Positions 1 to 6,773 of a stretch of DNA of 8,619 nt are shown here, one piece after another. How positions within the stretch are numbered: position 1 is the first letter of the stretch; each line of letters begins with the position of its first letter. The notes under the pieces were generated by a model that had not been told where the DNA came from, did no database searches, and saw nothing but the letters and a program-made list of their open reading frames with translations. Origin of the DNA: Methanomassiliicoccales archaeon. GTDB lineage: Archaea > Thermoplasmatota > Thermoplasmata > Methanomassiliicoccales > UBA472. The stretch spans positions 1 through 8,619 of the forward strand of contig DUJZ01000020.1 of assembly GCA_013329565.1 (NCBI GenBank), written 5' to 3'. A program made the position numbers and the translations under genes.

Positions 1-504
1 TTGCCAGACCACCCCATGGTTAAATCCCCCCTGGGCCATTATCCGCCGGTCATTACGATGTGCGTATGGGAATCATTCTTGCCGAAGGACGTCTGCGAAC
101 GATTGCGGCGCATCATGGACGTGCAGTTCGTGGTCGATCTTGGCATAGAGACCAGATCGATCACCGAGGAAGGAGAGGTCCGGTGCGTCATGAACGCCGG
201 CGATAAGATCAATGCCATGGGCGGGGCGCATGGCGGCGCTATATTCGCTCTTGCCGACCAGGCCTTCGCCATCGCGTCCAATCTGGGAAAGGAACCGCAG
301 GTGGCGCTGGTCGCCAGCATCAACTACATCAGGCCTGGTAAAGGCATGCTGGAAGCGGTGGCTCGCCGGACCTCGGACACACGAAGAACATCGCTCTATG
401 AGGTCAGGGTTTTCGACGATGGGGAGCTGGTCGCCGTGTTCCAGGGAACTGGTTACAAGATCAATGGGGTCAAGTCCGAACCCCTCGCCATCGGGCAGCT
501 TTAA
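1..504 (+). CDS. Hotdog-fold acyl-CoA thioesterase, PaaI-like (5' end uncertain)
   Basis: Likely hydrolyses acyl- or aryl-CoA thioesters in the cytoplasm. The core motif is clear: from residue 74, GGAHGGAIFALADQAFA matches the helix of the PaaI/4HBT hotdog family. H77-G78-G79 lies at the active-site turn and D86 is at the position of the usual catalytic acid. Downstream, VALVASINYIRPGKG and a strand ending in FQGTGYKI complete the beta-sheet. The domain proper seems to begin near residue 24, and the total of 167 residues is slightly long for a family usually of about 130-150. TTG at 1, ATG at 16 and ATG at 58 are all possible starts. The frame is open to the window edge, so the true start may lie outside. 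Family assignment is firm, but the substrate cannot be told from sequence. The stop (502-504) sits inside a TATA-like box for the next gene. Confidence 0.85.
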   Translation: MPDHPMVKSPLGHYPPVITMCVWESFLPKDVCERLRRIMDVQFVVDLGIETRSITEEGEVRCVMNAGDKINAMGGAHGGAIFALADQAFAIASNLGKEPQVALVASINYIRPGKGMLEAVARRTSDTRRTSLYEVRVFDDGELVAVFQGTGYKINGVKSEPLAIGQL

Positions 505-507
505 TAT
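500..507 (+). promoter_or_regulatory. TATA-like box for the flavodoxin gene
   Basis: TTTAATAT overlaps the stop codon of the thioesterase gene. Its centre is about 32 nt before the GTG at 536, so transcription starting about 25 nt downstream would give a leader of only a few bases. The same TTTAATA core precedes the acetyl-CoA synthetase gene at 6921. Read-through from the upstream gene is also possible. Confidence 0.4.
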
Positions 508-535
508 CGAGAACGGAAATTTCTCTCCGGGGATA

Positions 536-1015
536 GTGTTGAGGGTCGAGATATATCACGCATCTAAGTACGGCAACGGGGAGAAGGTCATAGCGTACCT
601 GCAGGGACTGCTGATGGTCAGGGGGCATCAGGCCGACCATCGTCACGTTCGGGACGCCAAGCCGAAGGAGATCCCTGTCGCTGACCTGTACGTGTTCTGC
701 GCGCCCACCCGCCTGGGCAAGCCGATCGGCAAGATGAGGAGGTTCCTGAAGAAGGCCCGGTTGCCGGAGGGGGCGAAGTACGCGCTCGTCGCCACGCACG
801 GTGAGCCCGTGCCGGACAAGAAGACCGGAAAGATGCCTACTCAGGAGGAGATCGAGAAGTTCCAGCAGAACCTGCCGACCATGGAGGCGATCCTGAAGGA
901 GAAGGGGGCGGTCAAGGTGGCCGAGGCGAAGGTGTACGTGAAGAACACCATGAAGGGACCGTTGGCGGATGGCTGGGAGAGAACGGTGGAGGAGTTCGCC
1001 GCTAAGTTGTTGTAA
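536..1015 (+). CDS. Flavodoxin-domain protein
   Basis: A 159-residue single-domain flavodoxin-like protein, probably a cytoplasmic FMN-binding electron carrier or an FMN-dependent regulator of redox metabolism. The N-terminal strand runs into IYHASKYGNGEKV (residues 6-18), the SxxGN phosphate-binding loop of the flavodoxin fold. Residues 54-65, FCAPTRLGKPIG, match the second FMN-contacting loop (SPTRxGxP in relatives). VATHGEP (86-91) is the third-loop region. The C-terminal helix ends ERTVEEFAAKLL. The start is taken as GTG at 536, where the first beta-strand begins; TTG at 539 is equally placed. There is no strong ribosome-binding site, only GGGGAT immediately upstream. The gene follows the thioesterase by 31 nt and converges on the giant gene, with 30 nt between the two stops. 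The loop ends in NGEK rather than the classic TGNT, so flavin binding is inferred. Confidence 0.85.
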   Translation: MLRVEIYHASKYGNGEKVIAYLQGLLMVRGHQADHRHVRDAKPKEIPVADLYVFCAPTRLGKPIGKMRRFLKKARLPEGAKYALVATHGEPVPDKKTGKMPTQEEIEKFQQNLPTMEAILKEKGAVKVAEAKVYVKNTMKGPLADGWERTVEEFAAKLL

Positions 1016-1027
1016 AAAAGAAAGATT
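1014..1027 (-). terminator. Oligo-T terminator of the giant surface-protein gene
   Basis: On the minus strand the sequence about 20-35 nt after the TAG stop reads CTTTCTTTTTT, the T-rich tract that ends many archaeal transcripts. It overlaps the stop codon of the convergent flavodoxin gene. A related tract follows the neighbouring pseudogene. Confidence 0.5.
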
Positions 1028-1045
1028 GGAAAGGGGTTTGGAGGC

Positions 1046-4000
1046 CTACTTCTTCCTTCTCAGAAGGAACACCGCTACTCCGGCGACGGCGGCTATGGCC
1101 ACGATGGCGATGACGATGTATAGCATGGTGTTGTCGCCATCATCATCCTCTCCGCCCTCCGCGGTCGGTGTGGCCTCCTCGATGTCCGTAGCTGGACCCT
1201 CTCCTAAAGCGTTCACCGCGCTGACCTTATAGTAGTATGCCTGGCCATTGACCACCGTGTCGTCGGTGTAGGTGGTCACGAGGCCGACAGTGGTTAGCAG
1301 GGTCAGGCTGTCAGCGGACGTTCCGCGATAGATCTTGTACCCGGTCACCGGCGAACCTCCAGTGCTCGTCGGCTCATCCCAACTGAGGGAGACCGTAGCG
1401 TTCCCCGCGTCGAGGTCCAGGTTCCGGGGGGCGGTGGGTGCGGAATTGGCCTGCATCATGACCACGTCAGACCGGACGCTCTCGCCCATGGAGTTCACGG
1501 CGCTGACGGCGTAGTAGTACTCCATGCCAGCCACAAGGTCGTAGTCGGTGTAGTTGAGGACGTTGCCGAGCGTCGACTTCAAGGTCAGGTTCGTGGCGGA
1601 GGTTCCGCGGTACACCTTGTATCCGGTGACGTTCCATCCGCCGTCATCCGCCGGTTCATCCCAGGTGAGCACCATGCCCGCGCCTTCGGCCGACGCCCCC
1701 AGGTGAATTGGGGCGGACGGGACGGAACCCAGCAGCACCGACACCGAATTGGACCTCGGGCCCTCGCCATGGTCGTTCACCGCGGATACCTGGTAAACGT
1801 ACTCGCTACCGGCGGTCCCGGTGCTGTCCTCGTATGTTAGAACGTTCCCCAGCTCGATCAGCAGGCTCATCGAGCCGCTGTCCACGCCCCTGTACACCGT
1901 ATAGTTGGTTATCGCCGAGCTTCCCTCGCCAGGGGCGGTCCAGGTCAAGGTGACCGTGGTCCCCACTGATCCAGCCGACAGCACAGGGGAGGACGGAAGG
2001 TCGGGGTTGGAGCTGACCTCGTTGGACATCGGACCCTCGCCCACGCCGTTCTCAGCCGACACCTGGTAGAAGTACGTCTGCCCCACGCCGATGTTCGGAT
2101 CGATGTAGGTCAGAACGTCGCCCAGGGCGATGAGCTGCGTCAGGCTCCCGGACGTCTCCCCGCGGTACACGGTGTAGCTGAGCGTGGAGGACCCTCCGTC
2201 ATCGGACGGCCTTTCCCAGTTCAACGTCACATCGTCCCCGTCCAGGCTTACGGTCAGGTTCAACGGGGCGGATGGCAGCCCCATTGGAGTCTCGGAGACC
2301 TCTGAGGATTGCGGCCCTTCTCCTATGCCGTTCACCGCGCTTATGGCGTAGTAGTACGCATGTCCGTTCTCCAGACCGAAGTCGGAATAGTTCAGGACGT
2401 TGCCCAGTGTCCCCAACAACGACAGGGCTCCGCTGGATTCGCCACGGTACACCTTGTAGTTGGTCACTGGTGAACCGCCATCGCCCAGAGGAGCCTGCCA
2501 GACCAGCTCGACCATCTCGTCGTGCGGGTAGGCGATCACGCTGGTTGGGGCTCCGGGTAGGGTTATGACCTCCGCGTCGATGGTCACGTCCGCCTTTATG
2601 CTGTACGCGCTCGTCCCTATGGAGTTCAGGGCGGCGACCTTGTAGCTGTAGTCTCCGTCGCTCAGGCCGGCGTCCACGTAGCTCAGGACGTTGCCTACCT
2701 CGATCGGGTCCACGCTGCCGTCGGCCATGGTGGTCCTCTGCAGAACGTAGCCGGTTATCGCGCAGCCGTTGTTCATCAGCGGGGCGGACCAGCTCAGGAC
2801 CGCGTCATCACTGGAGGCGTTCGCGGTCAACCCGAACGGGGCGGAGGGCTCGGCGCGGAGCTGGGCGTGCTTCAGGTCATCGTGCGTGTCGTCAACGTAA
2901 CTGATGTGCACGATGTTCTGGGTGCCGATGCATATTGACGGGTACTTGCCCACATCACCGGCGCAATCGACGGTCGCTATTCCCCAACCTCCGCTGGTCG
3001 GATACGCTCCGTTGATGTTCATGGCCAGCTTCAGATCGTCGTTGATATCGTCGTAGTATGCGATGTACAGCTCCCCTGAGATCCCCCTGACCATGGACGA
3101 ATAGAGGCCGCCGCTGTAATCGACCACCATGTGATCCCAGTAACCCTTGAAGTCGCTGGCGACCATCAGGTGGTCGTTGGCGTCATCGTAGAAGCTCACG
3201 TACGCCGTACCTTGGGGGTCCAATGCCAGGGAATTATATTTTCCCGCGTCAGTGCCGTAGTATATCGTGTCCAGGGTCCAGGAACCGGTCGTCCATGAAG
3301 TGCCGGTGAAAACGGCGTACTTGAGGTCACCTCCGGTCGCGTCATAATAGCTTATATGGGGACGGGACGTGCGATCGACCCGGTGGATGGCGATCGATGA
3401 ATACCTTCCAACATCGTTTACGCTGTCATCGACCGTGCAGTATGCCCATGGCCCTCCGGCATTGGTGGCGCATTTCAGATCACCGGATGCTGTGGCGTAA
3501 TAACTGATGTATACTTTGTCGTTGCCGTCGATCGCGATCGAAGTTTGATCGCTGATGTCAATCCGCGCATCGTCCAGGGCGGTTACGGCCCATTCCCTGC
3601 CCGTGTTATTGGCATATTTCAAACGGTGGTTCGTTGCATCCAGATAGCTTATGTGCGCTTTACCGTTGGAATCCAGGACCAGGTTGTTGTGGTAGCCGAC
3701 CAAAGCTGTGGCACCATCAATGAGCTGGTGTGTCCATGTCCCGCCCACGTTCTTGGCGTAGATCAGGTCCATTGTCTCAGTGTCTTGGTAACAGATGTGC
3801 ACCCAACCATTGCTGTCGACCTTCACTGACGAGTAGCTGGGAGCATACGTCCGGGGACCGTCGTACACCAACTCCATCTTCCAGGCGGTGTTGGTGGTGT
3901 ATTTGAAGCCCGCGTCCCCGAAGGTGGGGTCGGTGTAAGAAATGTGCGCCTTGTCCCCGCTGTCCAGAACCAACGAGTAACGCATCTCGCCACCCTTGGT

Positions 4001-6112
4001 CATCCCGACGTTGGTATGCGCCCAGTTGCCACCGGCGTTGGTAACGTACCTGAGAGCGTATATCGAAGTCTCCAGCTTCTTCGCGAACGCTATATGTACA
4101 TAGCCCTTGGAGTCCACATCCAACGTCGTGGTGTATAGGACGTGCGTGTCCACGGTCTCGTTGGTCCAGCTTCCGCCGGCGTTGGTGGCGTACATCAGAC
4201 GCCAATTCGAGGTGTCAGATTGGTTCACGAAGGAGATGTGCGCCTTGCCGTAACGGTCCACCGCCAGGCTGGATCCCGTCCCATAGACCTCGTTGGTGGC
4301 GACGATCTCATAGTTCCAGGTACCCCCGACGTCGTTGGCGTAAACCAATTCGGAAGGAGAGCTCAAATATTGTCGCTTGTAGACCACGTGAAGGTTGTCG
4401 GATGGATCGATGAACAGACTGTTTTCGTTGCCCACCTGATACATGGAAGGATCGAGATCCTCGAACAGGCTGACGGCCCAAGAACCGGCAGCGTTCGTGG
4501 CGTACCAGAGGTTCATGGCACCGCCGGACTGGTTGTTGAAGAAGATATGCACCCTACCGGCGGAGTCGACCTTCAGGGAAGACGTCTGGTGGAAAGCGGA
4601 GTTTATCTGCGCCAGCACAACGGTGCTCCAGGATCCGTCAGTGTTGTTGGTGTACTTGAGTGCGGAGTTGGTCCGGTCCAGATAGCTTATGTGCGCCTTC
4701 CTGTCCTTGTCGATGTCCAAGGAAAGCTGTGCACCGACGTCCCCTTCGCTGTCTAACATCTCTGTGACCCAGGTACCGGCGGCGTTGGTGGCGAACCACA
4801 GGTCCCTGTTCGTATAATCATAGTAGGCGATGTAGGCGTTGCCATCATCGTCGAGGGTCATCGAACTTGTCTCGCCTGCCCCGGAGCCGGGATGCACCGT
4901 ATCGGTGGTCCAGGCGTCCTCCGACGCCAGGCAGAGGTCGCCATTCGTACTATCGTGATAAGAGATGCGGACCCGGTCGTCCGATGAAATAGCCAGGGAG
5001 GTGAAGTCGCCGGTGGTGGACTCGCCGTCCACAACCATGACGTCCCATTCCGCTCCGACCTTTTCAGCCATCTTCATCACGCCGTTGGTGATGTCGTAAT
5101 ACGCTATGTGCGGGACGCCCTTGGAGTCCACACCGATGCTGGAGCATTCGCCCACCTGACCAACTTCATCGACGATGACCGTCTCCAACCAGGCTATGCC
5201 GTCGAAGTGCTTGTAAAGTAGGTCATAATCGTTCTGGTCACAGTAACTGATGTGCACCTCGTCGTCGAACACGGCGATGGATATATAGTAGCCCAGTTTG
5301 TTATCTTGGACGCTCGTATAATCCAGGGGAGTCGTGCTCCAGCTGCCACCGGAGGTCTTATGAGCCAGCTTTAGGTATCGGTCAAATATGAACGTGCCCG
5401 GATCGATTTCAACCCTATTCTCCACCTGATAGGCGATGTAGATGGTCCCATAATCGCTGACGGCCAACGAGCAGTACATGCCTGTGTCGTTACCAATATC
5501 GTCCACGAGCACGGGCGTGTTCCAAGTGCCGCCGGAGTTGTTGGCATACATCAGAACGTTGTTGCTCCAACTATCATCGCTGACGGTGTACGCAACATGC
5601 ATGACCCCGTCGGCGTCGATGAAGAGGTCGTTGTACGCGCCGCTGACCAGGGGGCCGATGATCGTGCTGACCCAGCTTCCTCCTGCGTTCGTGGCATAGG
5701 TCAGATTCTCGAACTCATCCTCGTACATCATGTAGAGAACGTGGGCCTTGCCTTCCACGTCCACCGCCAGGCTGATCTCTTGTTCGGGGTCCACCGGGCC
5801 TCCCAACTTTTCAATCTCCCAGCTGCCGCCGGAGTTGGTGGCGTAGTACAGGAAATAGTCGTCGTACTGGGCGTAGGCGATGTGGCTGTACCCGAATTGA
5901 TCTATGGCCAGCGATGTGCTGAATCCCGTATCGTTCCTGCCGTCGATCACCTCCAGCGCCCAGCCAGCTGTCGTCCGCACAGGACTGACGCGCGCCGCTT
6001 CCACCTCCCCCGGCGCGGCCACGATCATGATCGTGGACATGACCATCAATACCGCCAGCAGAACAGCGCTAGCCCTACGGCCTAGAAAAGAAACCCCCCC
6101 GAGAAATATCAT
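1046..6112 (-). CDS. Giant membrane-anchored surface protein: 21 beta-propeller-type repeats plus six Fn3 domains
   Basis: A 1,688-residue exported protein, probably displayed outside the cell for binding or adhesion; no ligand or enzymatic role can be inferred. Residues 1-40 form a signal peptide: basic RR at 12-13, a hydrophobic core, then cleavage near VEAA. Residues 51-1088 hold 21 tandem repeats, each opening with W and containing a SLAxDxxGxxHISYxD-like strand followed by DLxYATNxGGS. Residues 1089-1654 hold six Fn3 domains starting at 1089, 1186, 1280, 1373, 1465 and 1559. An acidic linker (EDDDGD), one membrane helix (1661-1684) and RRKK complete an outside-facing, C-terminally anchored topology. 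There are many N-x-S/T sequons, compatible with archaeal N-glycosylation. ATG 6112 is preferred because a strong TATA box is correctly spaced for a leaderless transcript. An in-frame ATG at 6160 would add 16 residues. No catalytic residues were recognised. Domain calls are by eye; 'propeller' is inferred from repeat length and number. Confidence 0.9.
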   Translation of the reverse strand: MIFLGGVSFLGRRASAVLLAVLMVMSTIMIVAAPGEVEAARVSPVRTTAGWALEVIDGRNDTGFSTSLAIDQFGYSHIAYAQYDDYFLYYATNSGGSWEIEKLGGPVDPEQEISLAVDVEGKAHVLYMMYEDEFENLTYATNAGGSWVSTIIGPLVSGAYNDLFIDADGVMHVAYTVSDDSWSNNVLMYANNSGGTWNTPVLVDDIGNDTGMYCSLAVSDYGTIYIAYQVENRVEIDPGTFIFDRYLKLAHKTSGGSWSTTPLDYTSVQDNKLGYYISIAVFDDEVHISYCDQNDYDLLYKHFDGIAWLETVIVDEVGQVGECSSIGVDSKGVPHIAYYDITNGVMKMAEKVGAEWDVMVVDGESTTGDFTSLAISSDDRVRISYHDSTNGDLCLASEDAWTTDTVHPGSGAGETSSMTLDDDGNAYIAYYDYTNRDLWFATNAAGTWVTEMLDSEGDVGAQLSLDIDKDRKAHISYLDRTNSALKYTNNTDGSWSTVVLAQINSAFHQTSSLKVDSAGRVHIFFNNQSGGAMNLWYATNAAGSWAVSLFEDLDPSMYQVGNENSLFIDPSDNLHVVYKRQYLSSPSELVYANDVGGTWNYEIVATNEVYGTGSSLAVDRYGKAHISFVNQSDTSNWRLMYATNAGGSWTNETVDTHVLYTTTLDVDSKGYVHIAFAKKLETSIYALRYVTNAGGNWAHTNVGMTKGGEMRYSLVLDSGDKAHISYTDPTFGDAGFKYTTNTAWKMELVYDGPRTYAPSYSSVKVDSNGWVHICYQDTETMDLIYAKNVGGTWTHQLIDGATALVGYHNNLVLDSNGKAHISYLDATNHRLKYANNTGREWAVTALDDARIDISDQTSIAIDGNDKVYISYYATASGDLKCATNAGGPWAYCTVDDSVNDVGRYSSIAIHRVDRTSRPHISYYDATGGDLKYAVFTGTSWTTGSWTLDTIYYGTDAGKYNSLALDPQGTAYVSFYDDANDHLMVASDFKGYWDHMVVDYSGGLYSSMVRGISGELYIAYYDDINDDLKLAMNINGAYPTSGGWGIATVDCAGDVGKYPSICIGTQNIVHISYVDDTHDDLKHAQLRAEPSAPFGLTANASSDDAVLSWSAPLMNNGCAITGYVLQRTTMADGSVDPIEVGNVLSYVDAGLSDGDYSYKVAALNSIGTSAYSIKADVTIDAEVITLPGAPTSVIAYPHDEMVELVWQAPLGDGGSPVTNYKVYRGESSGALSLLGTLGNVLNYSDFGLENGHAYYYAISAVNGIGEGPQSSEVSETPMGLPSAPLNLTVSLDGDDVTLNWERPSDDGGSSTLSYTVYRGETSGSLTQLIALGDVLTYIDPNIGVGQTYFYQVSAENGVGEGPMSNEVSSNPDLPSSPVLSAGSVGTTVTLTWTAPGEGSSAITNYTVYRGVDSGSMSLLIELGNVLTYEDSTGTAGSEYVYQVSAVNDHGEGPRSNSVSVLLGSVPSAPIHLGASAEGAGMVLTWDEPADDGGWNVTGYKVYRGTSATNLTLKSTLGNVLNYTDYDLVAGMEYYYAVSAVNSMGESVRSDVVMMQANSAPTAPRNLDLDAGNATVSLSWDEPTSTGGSPVTGYKIYRGTSADSLTLLTTVGLVTTYTDDTVVNGQAYYYKVSAVNALGEGPATDIEEATPTAEGGEDDDGDNTMLYIVIAIVAIAAVAGVAVFLLRRKK
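1151..2848 (-). repeat. Six tandem fibronectin type III domains
   Basis: This stretch encodes residues 1089-1654 of the giant protein: six units of 92-97 residues with no spacers. Each opens with P-x-(A/S)-P, has W at about position 19-20 followed by a P two or three residues later, then YxVYRG or its equivalent, GNVLxYxD, and ends YYYxVSAVNxxGEGP. Unit 1 is the most divergent: it has YVLQRT in place of YRG and carries the only cysteine in the array. Units 2-6 are closely alike and probably arose by internal duplication. The DNA contains recurrent near-identical blocks, such as variants of GTTCAGGACGTTGCC on the plus strand, that could recombine. Confidence 0.9.
2849..5962 (-). repeat. Array of 21 W-initiated beta-propeller-type repeats
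   Basis: Residues 51-1088 divide without remainder into 21 units beginning with W at 51, 98, 147, 197, 258, 308, 356, 401, 448, 495, 545, 599, 649, 697, 744, 793, 841, 889, 945, 992 and 1043. Most are 45-51 residues long; units 4 (61), 11 (54) and 18 (56) carry insertions. The consensus is W, a variable segment, SLAIDxxGxAHISYxD, N-x-DLxYATNAGGS. This resembles BNR/sialidase-type propeller blades, although the classical Asp-box (SxDxGxxW) is not seen. Twenty-one blades equals three seven-bladed propellers; this split is an inference. Confidence 0.8.
6019..6036. repeat. Perfect 18-bp palindrome in the signal-peptide region
   Basis: CCACGATCATGATCGTGG is identical to its reverse complement. 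It lies within codons 26-32 of the giant gene (STIMIVA), about 75-95 nt after the proposed transcript start. The peptide Ile-Met-Ile favours GATCATGATC, so part of the symmetry may be coincidental. Confidence 0.4.
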
Positions 6113-6133
6113 GCGGAATACATTTTTCGGAGG

Positions 6134-6145
6134 ATTATATAATAA
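6134..6145 (-). promoter_or_regulatory. TATA box of the giant surface-protein gene
   Basis: On the minus strand TTATTATATAAT stands out in GC-rich surroundings. The TTATATAA core (6142-6135) is centred about 26 nt before the ATG at 6112, the usual distance from an archaeal TATA box to the transcription start. This predicts a leaderless mRNA beginning at or next to that ATG and favours 6112 over 6160 as the start. No Shine-Dalgarno sequence precedes either ATG. Confidence 0.6.
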
Positions 6146-6191
6146 CTTGACCTCGATCATAACGATAGAAAGATCTAGGGCTGGTCGAGCC

Positions 6192-6203
6192 TATTTTTAA
6201 TAT
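6192..6203 (-). promoter_or_regulatory. Alternative upstream TATA-like element
   Basis: On the minus strand ATATTAAAAATA lies about 37 nt before the alternative ATG at 6160. If used, it would give a transcript starting near 6170 and the longer protein with 16 extra N-terminal residues. It may instead be an accessory A/T-rich element for the main promoter, or simply intergenic A/T richness. Confidence 0.25.
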
Positions 6204-6225
6204 GGCATCATCGCCGCTGATCGAT

Positions 6226-6243
6226 GAAAGGAAATGGAAAAGG
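6226..6243 (-). terminator. Pyrimidine-tract terminator after the paralogue relic
   Basis: On the minus strand CCTTTTCCATTTCCTTTC follows the TAA stop (6257-6259) by about 13 nt. With the preceding CCAAAC it resembles the 3' flank of the giant gene (CCAAACCCCTTTCCAATC, then CTTTC), so the duplication probably included the downstream region. Confidence 0.4.
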
Positions 6244-6256
6244 TTTGGCCAGTCGC

Positions 6257-6716
6257 TTATTTCCTTTTCCTGAGGAAGAAGAAAGCTAAACCGGCGACGG
6301 CGGCAACTATCACGGCGGCAATGATGAGGTAAAGCAGGGTGTTGTCATCGCCTTCGTCATCATCGTCGATGCCGCCCTCCGCGGTCGGTGTGGCATGCTC
6401 CGAATCCGTCAGATTCCCTTCGCCCACGGCGTTCAATGCGCTAACCCGGTAATGGCAAGTAACCCCGTTCACCACCGTGTCGTCCAAGAAGGTCGTCACG
6501 TCGCCTACGGTGGTCAGCAGGATCTCCGCACCCTCAGCGGTCCAGCACCTCCACGCCCCATTTCATGCATGAACGTTCCAGAGGAGGGCCGGTCTCGGCG
6601 ATCTCAAGAATTGATACCAGGATCATTGCTGATGCGACCAGCATCAAGAAAACGAGCGCAGATGCCCCCTTCCGGCAAGGGGTGGAGGAACCGTCTTCCG
6701 TTATGGTTGATACCAC
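6257..6716 (-). pseudogene. Relic of a tandem paralogue of the giant surface protein, with a large internal deletion
   Basis: Two out-of-frame pieces on the same strand match the two ends of the adjacent giant protein. The first (6716-6534) encodes a signal-peptide-like segment, RKGASALVFLMLVASAMILV, and ends in WGVEVLDR followed by TGA. This matches WALEVIDGR, the opening of the first propeller repeat. The second, one frame away, resumes at about 6541 with TAEGAEILLTTVGDVTTF. It continues through DDTVVNG, an SALNAVGEG strand, ATPTAEGG, an acidic linker, a membrane helix and LRKRK, matching the second half of Fn3 unit 6 plus the anchor. The middle, about 1,540 residues or 4.6 kb if the paralogue had the same architecture, is gone. 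A TATA-like box (6731-6740) remains upstream, but GTG 6716 sits too close to it and no good start codon is visible. The alternative of two genuine small membrane proteins is less likely because of the collinear homology. Confidence 0.8.
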
Positions 6717-6730
6717 TCCCGGGATGGGGC

Positions 6731-6740
6731 TTTATAAATA
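6731..6740. promoter_or_regulatory. TATA-like box usable in both directions
   Basis: TTTATAAATA on the plus strand reads TATTTATAAA on the minus strand, so it can serve either way. On the minus strand it probably was the promoter of the deleted paralogue, with a predicted start near 6710. On the plus strand it would start transcripts near 6760, ahead of the doubtful ORF at 6774. Confidence 0.45.
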
Positions 6741-6773
6741 GTGGTCCTCTGACACCCGAGGATTGCCTTTAAG

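Noticed and set aside
212..535. Longer frame-2 ORF starting at 212 that would extend the flavodoxin by 108 residues
   Set aside because: The extension lies in a different frame across the thioesterase gene, has an Arg/Trp/Ser-rich shadow composition, and the flavodoxin fold begins exactly at 536.
4142..4756. 204-codon plus-strand ORF antisense to the propeller repeats
   Set aside because: Its repetitive RVHL/VGVxQ-like peptide is what the reverse strand of the repeated blades would give. It has no start signal or independent domain.
2849..5962. Regularly spaced repeats considered as a CRISPR or other short-repeat array
   Set aside because: The periodicity of about 145-150 bp reflects degenerate protein-coding blades in one open frame. 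There are no identical short repeats with unique spacers.
6257..6499. 80-residue ORF considered as a genuine small membrane protein
   Set aside because: It begins in mid-Fn3 domain, has no promoter or ribosome-binding site of its own, and aligns throughout with the C-terminus of the neighbouring gene, so it is better explained as part of the relic.
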